NCBI GenBank assembly: GCA_001803165.1
Contig: MHAZ01000003.1
Coordinates: 124,001 to 188,000 of the forward strand
Direction of reading: 5' to 3'
DNA length: 64,000 nt
DNA from: Stygiobacter sp. RIFOXYC2_FULL_38_25
GTDB taxonomy: Bacteria > Bacteroidota > Ignavibacteria > Ignavibacteriales > Melioribacteraceae
The stretch's first letter is position 1; every line of letters begins with the position of its first letter. Under the pieces are notes generated by a model, which did no database searches, was not told the DNA's origin, and worked only from the letters and a program-made list of their open reading frames with translations. Position numbers and translations under genes: made by a program. Shown here piece after piece: positions 56,483-64,000 of this stretch.

Positions 56483-57417
56483 TCAGAATCCTTAAAAATA
56501 TTTTTTGGGTAAATAATAAACGTTTTCAGATAACATAAAGCCTTCTTAAACATGCTGGAATTCATTTTAACTATTCCAGCCAGAACGTAAATCGGAACTC
56601 GTATCAGCAATCCGGAGTAATGAATTGAGCAAGCGGCGGCAAATTTAAGACCGGTAAAATGCTTCTGGAAGAACTGTACTTTAGCAACATGCTGATTATA
56701 GAACTTGAACCACATGTTGGAATCTGAACTCGAGCCGCCAAGATGAATAATTTTTGCCAACGGATAATAGATTATCCTTCCGCCAAGTTTTTTGTGACGG
56801 TAACAATATTCAGTTTCTTCATAATAAAAAAAGAAGCGTTCATCCAAGAATCCAACCCGCTCATAAACCTTTCTTGGAATGAAAAAGTAAGCGCCCTTTA
56901 CTACTTCTACATCTTCAGGCTTTCCACTCAAACTATAATTTAGATGCCATTTGCTTAACAACTTGCTCTTCGGAAATAATTTATAGAGGAAATAATTCTC
57001 GCCAAACAAGTTCGAAATAGTATCATAATCTATTACGGAAACTTGATGCGAGCCATCCTCATTCAAAAGTTTGCAGCCGATAATTGCTTCATCGTTTACC
57101 AATTTAGAAAACTCAACTGTAGCAGAAATTACATCTTCTACAAAGACAATATCGTTATTGAGAAGCAGTAAATATTTGCCGGTAGCTTCTTTCAGTCCGA
57201 TATTATTAGCAGCCGCGTAACCAAGGTTCTTTCCAAGCTTTATAGTTCTGACGTCTGGAAATTTTAACGCAACTTCATCAACATCTCCAACAGTGGAACC
57301 ATTATCAACAATTATGACTTCGTATGAGGCTTTGGTGAAACTTTGCAAAGTGGAGAGGCAGTTTTCCAGCAAATCAAAGCCGTTGTAATTGACAATAATT
57401 ATTGAGACTTCCGGCAT
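56479..57417 (-). CDS. Glycosyltransferase family 2, rhamnosyltransferase-like
   Basis: A 312-residue GT2 with [14 protein letters not shown], the VIIVDNGSTVGD segment, the donor DxD-type LLNNDIVF and the EETEYCYR motif near residue 205. The C-terminal 60 residues hold one or two amphipathic or membrane helices. The architecture matches WbbL-type rhamnosyltransferases, but the sugar is only a guess. It is the first gene of the operon 57417-51822, with AAGGA before the ATG. Confidence 0.9.
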   Translation of the reverse strand: MPEVSIIIVNYNGFDLLENCLSTLQSFTKASYEVIIVDNGSTVGDVDEVALKFPDVRTIKLGKNLGYAAANNIGLKEATGKYLLLLNNDIVFVEDVISATVEFSKLVNDEAIIGCKLLNEDGSHQVSVIDYDTISNLFGENYFLYKLFPKSKLLSKWHLNYSLSGKPEDVEVVKGAYFFIPRKVYERVGFLDERFFFYYEETEYCYRHKKLGGRIIYYPLAKIIHLGGSSSDSNMWFKFYNQHVAKVQFFQKHFTGLKFAAACSIHYSGLLIRVPIYVLAGIVKMNSSMFKKALCYLKTFIIYPKNIFKDSE

Positions 57418-57496
57418 CTGTTCCTTGAGTTTTTCTTCACAAATATAGTTTTTATTGAACCCAAAAAATTCATCATAATGAATTTTTTGCCGTAGG

Positions 57497-57546
57497 CCGC
57501 ATGTAAAACGTTATATTCTAAACGTTTTACTGCGGGGTTACCCCGC
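57497..57546. promoter_or_regulatory. Overlapping alternative hairpins in the divergent intergenic region
   Basis: CCGCA (57497-57501) plus GTAAAACGTT (57503-57512) pair with AACGTTTTAC (57521-57530) plus TGCGG (57531-57535), forming a 15-bp stem with a one-base bulge and an 8-base loop. The GCGGGG at 57532-57537 can instead pair with CCCCGC at 57541-57546 around a TTA loop. The two hairpins share bases and exclude each other. The rest of the 295-base gap (57418-57712) between the GT2 gene and the plus-strand gene shows nothing else. Confidence 0.5.
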
Positions 57547-57712
57547 TAAAGTTTATTTCGAAACATCAACATAGTAATTGATATATTTGCTTTCAAAAAG
57601 AAACTTTTGCGGCGCAGAGCGCAAATTTTCTAAAGAAAATTTGGGTTGAAATAACTATTGTCTATAATTGCCCGCTGAAATTACTAAAGTCATTACCACT
57701 TACGAGCTAAAC

Positions 57713-58510
57713 ATGCCCAAAATCAAATTCATTTTACTGGTTCTTTGTTTACTTCTTATTTCTACTCACACTGAGGCGCAAAACAAAAAGTATGAACCCG
57801 TAGAAGGCAAGATTATTGGTATCTGGCCACACAACAATAGATTCACTAACACAGCCAAATTAGCAGAACTTAAAAACCGCTGGGGATTTGAAAACCTTCT
57901 TATAGCTGCTATCTATGGAAAGAAAGAAGTTGAAATGGCGAACAAAGCCGGGTTTGAATCGGCTAACATTAGTCTGCAAATCTATTTGCCGGATTTACAA
58001 ACTAATAGAGAGAAAACAGTAAATAATCTGAAAGAGTGTGGTAAAATTGGTGCTTACTATTTTGATGAGCCGATTAGTAGAAAACAATCTTTACCCGATT
58101 TTCTATGGCTGCTAAAGGTACTTTCTGAGGAAGGCTACTATCCCCACGCGCAATTTGTAATGAGCGAGATAAATGAATATAGAGCCAAGCAAGTGGATTT
58201 TCTGGTTGACGAAATTATGTATAGCGGTTATGGTTCGAAAGAAAATCTAGGTTTAGATCAGCAAAAATCATGGAAGGAATGGCAAAGTCTTCTAGGCAGC
58301 AAATTTTCTATGGTTTGGATAAGTTCGCTTGAAGACGCCGATCATTATAGAACATTATTCAAAGCCGCAAAAGAGCTATGTATGCGCGGAGCTTGGTTTT
58401 ATCAGCTTGAGCCGCTTGATGCGGACAAAGAATGCGATGATTCAAATTTCGAAAAATTTTGTGAAGCAGCGGTTGAATTTGGTTTTATGAAAATTCGCCC
58501 CACTGAATAA
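57713..58510 (+). CDS. Secreted protein of unknown function, possible TIM-barrel
   Basis: From the ATG at 57713 the product has 265 residues and a signal peptide (about 1-23, ending EAQ). A longer frame from a TTG at 57668 lacks support. After the signal peptide, IIGIWPHNNRFTNTAKL, LLIAAIYGKKE, GAYYFDEPISR, DEIMYSGYG and FSMVWISSL alternate strands and helices like a TIM barrel. The YYFDEP motif could hold acidic catalytic residues. It may be a glycoside-hydrolase-like enzyme, not confirmed. It is the only plus-strand gene in the polysaccharide region, and its stop lies one base from the flippase stop on the other strand. Confidence 0.6.
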   Translation: MPKIKFILLVLCLLLISTHTEAQNKKYEPVEGKIIGIWPHNNRFTNTAKLAELKNRWGFENLLIAAIYGKKEVEMANKAGFESANISLQIYLPDLQTNREKTVNNLKECGKIGAYYFDEPISRKQSLPDFLWLLKVLSEEGYYPHAQFVMSEINEYRAKQVDFLVDEIMYSGYGSKENLGLDQQKSWKEWQSLLGSKFSMVWISSLEDADHYRTLFKAAKELCMRGAWFYQLEPLDADKECDDSNFEKFCEAAVEFGFMKIRPTE

Positions 58511-58511
58511 G

Positions 58512-59969
58512 CTAATTCATCAAAGACAATTTTGTAAGAAGTTTTCTTCCTAATTCTTCTCTGTTTGCTAATCTAAAAAAGGTAAGCATTTCTTCATTAC
58601 TGAAAAGTTTAGTAGCAAAAGTAACTGTCGCAACAGCAATGGCTGAAACGAATAGATAAGGAATTACAGGAAGCAAAGAAGTTACCCAGAGTACTGCTGC
58701 TAAAATTACCGACCAGAGCAAAATTCTGTATCTGCCAATTGATGGACGGAATCCAAATTTGTTCAGCGCAAACAAAATAAAAATGAATGAGACGAAGCTG
58801 GCGATCAGTTTTGCTATTGAAGCTCCTACAAATGAGTATTGAGGAATAAGAATAAAGCAGAATAAAACATTTACACCGGCTTGAACACCCGCATACAAAA
58901 AATTATAATGCTGTTTATTATCAGCTATTAAAACCGAAAGAGAATAGAACGCAAAGAAAATAAATATTTGGCACCAGTAAAGTATTGAGGCAGAATAAGC
59001 AGTGGCTGAGAATTGATTTCCGAAAATAATTGTTACCAAAGAACCGGATTCAAAGGTGAAAACAGAAGCTATTACAAATGAAATGAAATAAAGGAGCTTG
59101 ATTACCATGTTGTTAATAAACTCGGTATTCTCTTTTTCTTTAAGACGTTTAACCAGTATTGGGAAGACTGTTGTAACAATTGCCCCAGGAATGATACTTA
59201 GCGGCATTGTTAAACGTGCGCCCGCAGAATAAATTCCAACATCATAGTGACCTTTGAATGAATCGAGTATAACAACATCTATCTGCAAAAAAATGTTTGT
59301 AAGAACCACAAAACCAAACAGCGGCAGAGATTCTTTTAACAGCCACATTCCTTTTTCAAGCGTGAACTCATATTTGTAACCAAACTTTTTTCTTAAATAG
59401 TAAAAAGACAGTATAAAGCCGGGAATGTTTGACGCTGTGTAAACAATAACAAAGTATAAGACCGGGTCTTTCATTATTGGTATGAACAAGATTAAGAACA
59501 GTAAAACTATGTTATCAAATATGGCAAGTAACATCGGGTAGTGCATTTTCATACTTACTTTGAAAGGAGTAGCCATAGATTCGCGTACGATTACCATCTT
59601 TGCAGAGAAAATAATTGTAGTAAATAAAATATTGGTAAGAAGTATTTCGCGTGTTGTGAATGCGATAAACGGAGCAACTAGATTGAAACCAATAACCAGA
59701 ATTATGTAGAGAACAAAACGAAGATTTAGTCCGGCACTAAAAATGTGATAATTGTCTCTATCTTTTGAAAACTCTCTGAAAACAATCGGCTCAATACCAA
59801 AATCAACAATTCTTGAAAGGATGCCTACAACGGCGAGTAAACTGCTGAAGCGTCCGTAGTTATCAACGCCAAGAAAGCGGACAACAATTACAATCGCAAT
59901 CATGTTGGTTATAAATGCGGCGGCTTGTCCAAATGAAAGCGAAAAAACGTTTTTGGTTACTTTTTCGAT
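58512..59969 (-). CDS. Wzx-type flippase with apparently non-canonical start
   Basis: A MOP-family polysaccharide flippase of about 12-14 membrane helices. The first ATG (59901-59903) would cut the first helix in half and has no ribosome binding site. The frame stays open for 26 more codons, and this text (KVTKNVFSLSFGQAAAFITN) matches the normal start of such proteins, as in the flippase at 44520-46007. Between the in-frame TAG at 59982-59984 and this ATG there is no ATG, GTG or TTG. The best candidate is ATC at 59967-59969, ten bases after AGGA. Coordinates here use that start. Alternatives are a mutated start codon or a sequence error. Confidence 0.75.
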   Translation of the reverse strand: MEKVTKNVFSLSFGQAAAFITNMIAIVIVVRFLGVDNYGRFSSLLAVVGILSRIVDFGIEPIVFREFSKDRDNYHIFSAGLNLRFVLYIILVIGFNLVAPFIAFTTREILLTNILFTTIIFSAKMVIVRESMATPFKVSMKMHYPMLLAIFDNIVLLFLILFIPIMKDPVLYFVIVYTASNIPGFILSFYYLRKKFGYKYEFTLEKGMWLLKESLPLFGFVVLTNIFLQIDVVILDSFKGHYDVGIYSAGARLTMPLSIIPGAIVTTVFPILVKRLKEKENTEFINNMVIKLLYFISFVIASVFTFESGSLVTIIFGNQFSATAYSASILYWCQIFIFFAFYSLSVLIADNKQHYNFLYAGVQAGVNVLFCFILIPQYSFVGASIAKLIASFVSFIFILFALNKFGFRPSIGRYRILLWSVILAAVLWVTSLLPVIPYLFVSAIAVATVTFATKLFSNEEMLTFFRLANREELGRKLLTKLSLMN

Positions 59970-59994
59970 TTTTTCTAGTTCCTACTTTTTAAAA

Positions 59995-61173
59995 CTAATT
60001 TGTTGATTGAAGAAGAGAGGTATATAGTTCGTGAATCTGGTTCACCATTTTCTGCGTGCTAAATTCATCACTAAGATTCTTTTTGCCAATTCTGCCAAAT
60101 TCTTTCGCCTTTTCCAGATTGGTAGCGAGATCAAGAATCCTGTCTGAAAGCATTGCATCATTTTCCGGTTCGATCAAATAGCCATTTACACCATCTTTAA
60201 TTACTTCATGAGCACCGTCAAGATCAAATGAAATGACAGGCTTTTCCATCATTATAGCTTGCGGTAAAACTCTTGCTAAGCCTTCAAGAAGCGATGTGTG
60301 AACAAGAATATCGACTACAGCTATTGCGGAAGGAATTTCTTCCGGCTGAATTAGCCCGGTGAATATTACGCGGTCGGTTAAATTCATTTGTTTAACCATT
60401 TCACGCAAAGAGTTTTCGATTTCGCCATTACCGATCAATAAAAGTTTTGTTTTGGGATTCTTCTTACTGATCTCACAAAAAGCATTTACTAAATACTTGT
60501 GCCCTTTAAGTATTGAGAAGCGGGAAACCTTTCCAATTACTACCTCGTCGTCTTTTAAGCTATATTTTTTGCGTAGTGCAGAAACATCTTGATTAAAATT
60601 TATATACTCATCAATATTAAATCCGCTTCTTATTACAGCAAACTTTTCCCTTGGTGCTAAATTATTTTTTACCATAACGTCAACTATAGTATGTGTAACC
60701 GCCACTAGCTTTGTGCAAGTTAAAGCAGCAAATTTTTCAATCAGCTTAAACGAGTTGCGGACAAACCAAGATTCATATCGGTGAAATGGTAATCCGTGAA
60801 TGGTGTGAAGACGGACTTTAGTACCGGCAAGCCAAGCAGCTAATCTTCCAACAACACCGGCTTTTGAACTATGAGTGTGAACAATATCATAATTATTCTT
60901 TCTGATGAAACGAGCAAGCTCTAAAATAATTCTGACATCATCTATAAGATTGATCGCACGTTTTAGGTTTTCGAATGTGTAAACTGGAATGTTGAGCCGG
61001 TTTGCTGTTTCGTACATGCTTCCTTCGGTAGGAATATTGGGCCCAGTTGCAATATGTACATCGTAGCCTTTCTTGTTCAAGCCTTCAGCCATTGAAACAA
61101 CTGTTTCTGTTGCACCGCCTACACTAAACAAAGTAATAATGTTAAGTACTTTTATTTTTTTTGATTCCGCCAT
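59995..61173 (-). CDS. Glycosyltransferase family 4
   Basis: A 392-residue GT-B enzyme. The N-terminal domain has LFSVGGATETVVSMAEGL and HTHSSKAGVVGRLAAWLAG. The donor domain has VSRFSILKGHKYLVNAF, VDILVHTSLLEGLARVLPQA with the catalytic Glu, and KPVISFDLDGAHEVIKDGVNG. It is typical of capsule or O-antigen GT4 enzymes transferring from UDP- or GDP-sugars. It follows the GT1 gene by one base. Confidence 0.92.
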   Translation of the reverse strand: MAESKKIKVLNIITLFSVGGATETVVSMAEGLNKKGYDVHIATGPNIPTEGSMYETANRLNIPVYTFENLKRAINLIDDVRIILELARFIRKNNYDIVHTHSSKAGVVGRLAAWLAGTKVRLHTIHGLPFHRYESWFVRNSFKLIEKFAALTCTKLVAVTHTIVDVMVKNNLAPREKFAVIRSGFNIDEYINFNQDVSALRKKYSLKDDEVVIGKVSRFSILKGHKYLVNAFCEISKKNPKTKLLLIGNGEIENSLREMVKQMNLTDRVIFTGLIQPEEIPSAIAVVDILVHTSLLEGLARVLPQAIMMEKPVISFDLDGAHEVIKDGVNGYLIEPENDAMLSDRILDLATNLEKAKEFGRIGKKNLSDEFSTQKMVNQIHELYTSLLQSTN

Positions 61174-61174
61174 T

Positions 61175-62230
61175 CTACCTTAAAACGCTCTTCAAAATAT
61201 TTATCAATTTAGGAGTGTTAACTTCAAGAGTATAACTCGCCTCTACAGTTTTTCTACCTTGCAAACCCATTTCTTCTCTTAGCTTAACATTGTCTTTCAA
61301 CAACTTAAAATATTCCTTCCATCCGTCAGGAGTTTCTGCAAGAAAACCATTTACTCGGTGATTAACAATTTTTGCATTAATCTCAATCGGCGAAGCAATA
61401 ACCGGAATTCCGCAAGCCATATATTGAATCAACTTGAAGCCACACTTTCCTCGTTCCCAAGATGTATTATCTAGCGGCATTATTCCTACATCAAAAGTAC
61501 GAATATTTTCTATTTCGGTTTCTTCATTCCAATCAATGAATTGCGCTCCTGGCAAATCATATTTTCCGCTTCCTAGAATAGACACTTTTACATTTTCATC
61601 CTTAATAAGTTCAGTCAAGATCGGCTTAATTGCATCTAGGTACTTTGCTGTGTGAGGAGAACCAACCCAGCCAATTGTAAAAATTTCTTTAGCGTTCGGG
61701 GTCTTTATCTTATACAAATCTAGGTCAACCACAGTTGGAAGCAGTTCAACACTTTTTGCTTTACTGTCCTTAGCACGCTGTGCTAAATAATTATTGCACA
61801 CAACTACCGCGCTAGAGATTTCCATTATTCGGTTAATTTTCTTCCTCAAGAAAAATTTAATAAATAGATTTTTATGTTGATCATATCTATGGAAAAACGC
61901 GTCGTCATAATCTACTACAATTGGGATTTTCCCACTCAACAGAAATTTCTCTACAAATGATGGAATCCAGGGCAATGCTTCTTGCTGAAGCCAAATTAGA
62001 TCGTACTTTTCTTTTCTAAGCAGTAGCCAAATTCTTTCCAAATATGATTTGATCAATTCTAAATATGGAAAAGAAGTCTTTCCGTAGAGTGCGTTTATGT
62101 AGTTATCGCCAAGTAAACAGTGAACTTCAATTTGCCAACAATTTTTCTTAAGCAGCGGTAAATACTGAAACATTCTATATCTACTGCTTGCACCCAGCCG
62201 GCTGTAACGTGTTAAGACGAGGACTTTCAT
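61175..62230 (-). CDS. Glycosyltransferase, GT-B fold
   Basis: A 351-residue protein with MKVLVLTRYSRLGASSRYRM at its N-terminus. In the donor domain, TIGWVGSPHTAKYL and a KCGFKLIQYMACGIPVIASP segment carry the family's conserved helix. The text resembles glycosyltransferases often annotated as glycosyl transferase group 1 in exopolysaccharide clusters. The specific Glu pair of GT4 is less clear. It overlaps the GT2 gene by four bases (ATGA). Confidence 0.87.
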   Translation of the reverse strand: MKVLVLTRYSRLGASSRYRMFQYLPLLKKNCWQIEVHCLLGDNYINALYGKTSFPYLELIKSYLERIWLLLRKEKYDLIWLQQEALPWIPSFVEKFLLSGKIPIVVDYDDAFFHRYDQHKNLFIKFFLRKKINRIMEISSAVVVCNNYLAQRAKDSKAKSVELLPTVVDLDLYKIKTPNAKEIFTIGWVGSPHTAKYLDAIKPILTELIKDENVKVSILGSGKYDLPGAQFIDWNEETEIENIRTFDVGIMPLDNTSWERGKCGFKLIQYMACGIPVIASPIEINAKIVNHRVNGFLAETPDGWKEYFKLLKDNVKLREEMGLQGRKTVEASYTLEVNTPKLINILKSVLR

Positions 62231-63165
62231 CTAGATTTTTTTGGGAAAATAAATTTAGAATAAAGTTGCTTGTAAGCAAGGAAAACTTCTTTTGTTTGAC
62301 TTATCGAACTGCCAAATAGTGAATGGAGTACTCTAACTATTGGCTCAAAAACAAGTGTTGTTAATAAGATCAAATAAAAGGACAGCTTACCAAAATGCTT
62401 TCGGGAATAAATCAGTTTACTATGTAAAATGTATGCAAGTCTTGCAGCTTTAACATTTTCTGAAGTACCGCCGCCTTTGTGATAGACTTGAGCATCTGCA
62501 AGATAATAATTTTTGTAACCAAGTTTATATCCACGGTAAGCTAAATCCAGATCTTCGTAGTAAACAAAAAAGTCATCATCGTAACCTTTTAGTTTTTCAT
62601 ACAAATCTCTTCTTAGAATGATGAACGAGCCCATAATTTGATCAACAATTCTACTGTCTTTATGATCCCATTCAACCATGAAGTGTGTCTTGAATACTTT
62701 TGGGAATAATCTATCCAACCCAAATGATCTGTAAATTATACCAATTGGAGTTGGAAACCGTGCACAATTTCTGCTGATATTTCCATCTTCATCAATTATT
62801 TGCACTCCAACCATTCCAATTTCTTTGTTCACCTCATTTAACAAGAACTGCATCACCGGGTCGATCGAATTGCTGAACAGTCTTGTATCTGGATTTAGAA
62901 TCAAAATAAATTCTGAGTTGCATGACCAAACACCTTTATTGCATGCTTTGCCAAATCCAACATTAGAATCGTTCCGGATTACTTTCACTCGCGGATCTAT
63001 TTTTTCAATTGTATCTAATGAATTGTCACTTGAAGCATTATCAACAACAACTATGTTTTTTAACTCGAATGAATCCGTGAGCGCTTCTTTCATTGAACGG
63101 ATACAATCACGTAGATAGTCTCCGGCATTCCAATTTACAATTACTATATCGAGTTGTGGAATCAT
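62227..63165 (-). CDS. Glycosyltransferase family 2, rhamnosyltransferase-like
   Basis: A 312-residue GT2 with LDIVIVNWNAGDYL, VVVDNASSDNS, the LILNPDTRL donor site and YEDLDLAYR. The C-terminal segment contains a hydrophobic helix before the end. Its layout closely parallels the GT2 at 56479-57417 and the N-terminal half of the fusion at 47536-49524, so these three may be paralogs. It follows the DegT gene by 41 bases. Confidence 0.9.
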   Translation of the reverse strand: MIPQLDIVIVNWNAGDYLRDCIRSMKEALTDSFELKNIVVVDNASSDNSLDTIEKIDPRVKVIRNDSNVGFGKACNKGVWSCNSEFILILNPDTRLFSNSIDPVMQFLLNEVNKEIGMVGVQIIDEDGNISRNCARFPTPIGIIYRSFGLDRLFPKVFKTHFMVEWDHKDSRIVDQIMGSFIILRRDLYEKLKGYDDDFFVYYEDLDLAYRGYKLGYKNYYLADAQVYHKGGGTSENVKAARLAYILHSKLIYSRKHFGKLSFYLILLTTLVFEPIVRVLHSLFGSSISQTKEVFLAYKQLYSKFIFPKKSR

Positions 63166-63206
63166 TCTATCGGGCGAAATGTTTGAGAGGTATTATGAAA
63201 TTCATT

Positions 63207-64000
63207 CTAACTGAAAAACTTTTTAACATGATAGATTATTTTCTCTATTTCAGTATCGGTTAAATTTTGAGTAAGTGGAATATTGAGTGCCGTTTCGGAA
63301 ATATCTTCTGCATTCTCCAAAGTATTTTTTGAACCGTATAGTTTCACAAGATGCAGCGGATAATACCGGAACGTACAATAAACTCCATTATCTACTAAAT
63401 ACATTGCTAATTCATCGCGCTTACCGCTTGTAATCCTTAACCAATACAGATAGTAAGAACTTTCACTTCCATCCAATGGTTCTGGTGGAAGAATTAATGA
63501 AGATATTCCCACTAGTTCTTTCTGATAGATATTCCAAATTTCTTTTCTGCGTTGAATAAAAGAATCAAGCTTTTTCAGCTGAACAAGACCGATTGACGCT
63601 GTTATATCGTTCATCAAATATCGGTTTGAAATGGTAAGAAGCTCAAATTCCCACCAGCGATTCTTTTTAACTTTGAGTCTATCAACTCCTGTTGATTCCT
63701 TTAGATCAAACCCTAAATAGCGAAATGCAAAAGCACGATCCGCTGCTTCTTCAGATTTTAGTACTAACGCTCCGCCGTCACCGGTAGATAATATTTTCAT
63801 TGCGTCAAAACTGAAGAAACCGGCGTCACCTAGCGTTCCGCAATGTTTGCCTTTATATTTTGAAACTATCGAATTCGCGCTATCTTCAATTATGAAAAGT
63901 CCATTACACTCTTCATAAAGTTTATCCATATCGCAAGGATGACCTCCATAATGAAGAAGTATCACAGCTTTTGTTTTAGCATTTCTCAATCGCTTTATTT
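63207..64000 (-). CDS. DegT/DnrJ/EryC1-family sugar aminotransferase, 5' end outside the window
   Basis: A PLP-dependent aminotransferase that likely makes an amino sugar for the polysaccharide. The frame is open to the right edge, so the gene starts beyond the window; a TTG at 63987-63989 is internal. About 264 residues are visible: the TKAVILLHYGG segment, IEDSANS, and the internal-aldimine lysine in SFDAMKILSTGDGGAL. The C-terminal end, including WLRITSGKRDELAMYL and YYPLHLVKLYG, is complete. The conserved order fits ArnB/VioA-type enzymes, but the sugar is not determined. Confidence 0.9.
   Translation of the reverse strand, partial: IKRLRNAKTKAVILLHYGGHPCDMDKLYEECNGLFIIEDSANSIVSKYKGKHCGTLGDAGFFSFDAMKILSTGDGGALVLKSEEAADRAFAFRYLGFDLKESTGVDRLKVKKNRWWEFELLTISNRYLMNDITASIGLVQLKKLDSFIQRRKEIWNIYQKELVGISSLILPPEPLDGSESSYYLYWLRITSGKRDELAMYLVDNGVYCTFRYYPLHLVKLYGSKNTLENAEDISETALNIPLTQNLTDTEIEKIIYHVKKFFS

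Noticed and set aside
57668-57712. TTG start for the plus-strand secreted protein
   Set aside because: The extension precedes a good signal peptide that begins at the ATG at 57713, and has no ribosome binding site.
1-64000. CRISPR array, tRNA, rRNA or prophage
   Set aside because: No regularly spaced direct repeats, no tRNA-like cloverleaves and no phage structural genes were seen in the window by eye.

Overview
The window looks like a chromosomal segment of a free-living member of the Ignavibacteria or a close relative within the Bacteroidota/Chlorobiota group. The lineage is inferred from gene content, because no rRNA lies in the window. Supporting signs are a PorV/PorQ-family protein next to a long secreted protein with a type IX secretion (T9SS) C-terminal domain, a TonB receptor with a carboxypeptidase-regulatory N-terminus, a GWxTD-type protein, and an ATP synthase operon lacking atpD and atpC. 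Strong AGGAG-type ribosome binding sites precede many genes, which fits Ignavibacteria or Chlorobi better than classical Bacteroidetes. The DNA is AT-rich, densely coding and almost all on the minus strand. Exceptions are a partial gene at the left edge, an island at 8906-13208 and one gene at 57713-58510.

Left part (1-16.4 kb). A four-gene minus-strand operon (6857 to 456) encodes a secreted Fn3-like protein, a FecR-domain protein, a predicted outer-membrane barrel and a CHASE2 adenylate cyclase, and looks like an envelope-to-cAMP signalling unit. Next come a MITE-like relic, a DUF3467 protein and a TPR protein. The plus-strand island is add, a small unknown gene, hutU and serA. It ends in a bidirectional terminator that also serves two tandem secreted paralogs, one of which carries a single-base frameshift. 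An MqnA-like protein follows.

Housekeeping core (16.4-30 kb). The operon ffh-rpsP-khpA-rimM-trmD-rplS is followed by the F-type ATP synthase genes atpZ, an atpI-like gene, atpB, E, F, H, A and G. Upstream of these lie bactofilin and an M23 peptidase, then lipid-A/LPS-type genes (a GT9 glycosyltransferase and an LpxL-like acyltransferase) and a GWxTD protein.

Envelope and metabolism (30-46.5 kb). A TonB receptor, a T9SS cargo protein and a PorV-like protein form one cluster, with a possible 20-codon leader ORF just upstream of the receptor. Thioredoxin, an acyl-CoA dehydrogenase, a FabL/FabI-like reductase, dnaE, dut, a flippase and a thioesterase follow.

Polysaccharide region (46.5-64 kb). 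Three minus-strand operons encode glycosyltransferases, two polyprenyl-phosphate sugar transferase-type proteins (one a fusion whose transferase domain looks degenerate), a Dpm1-like synthase, wecB, a second flippase and a DegT aminotransferase cut by the right edge. accA and lhgO are embedded as metabolic passengers. The second flippase seems to lack a canonical start codon. Several palindromic intergenic elements punctuate this part. No tRNA, rRNA, CRISPR array, intact insertion sequence or prophage was seen.
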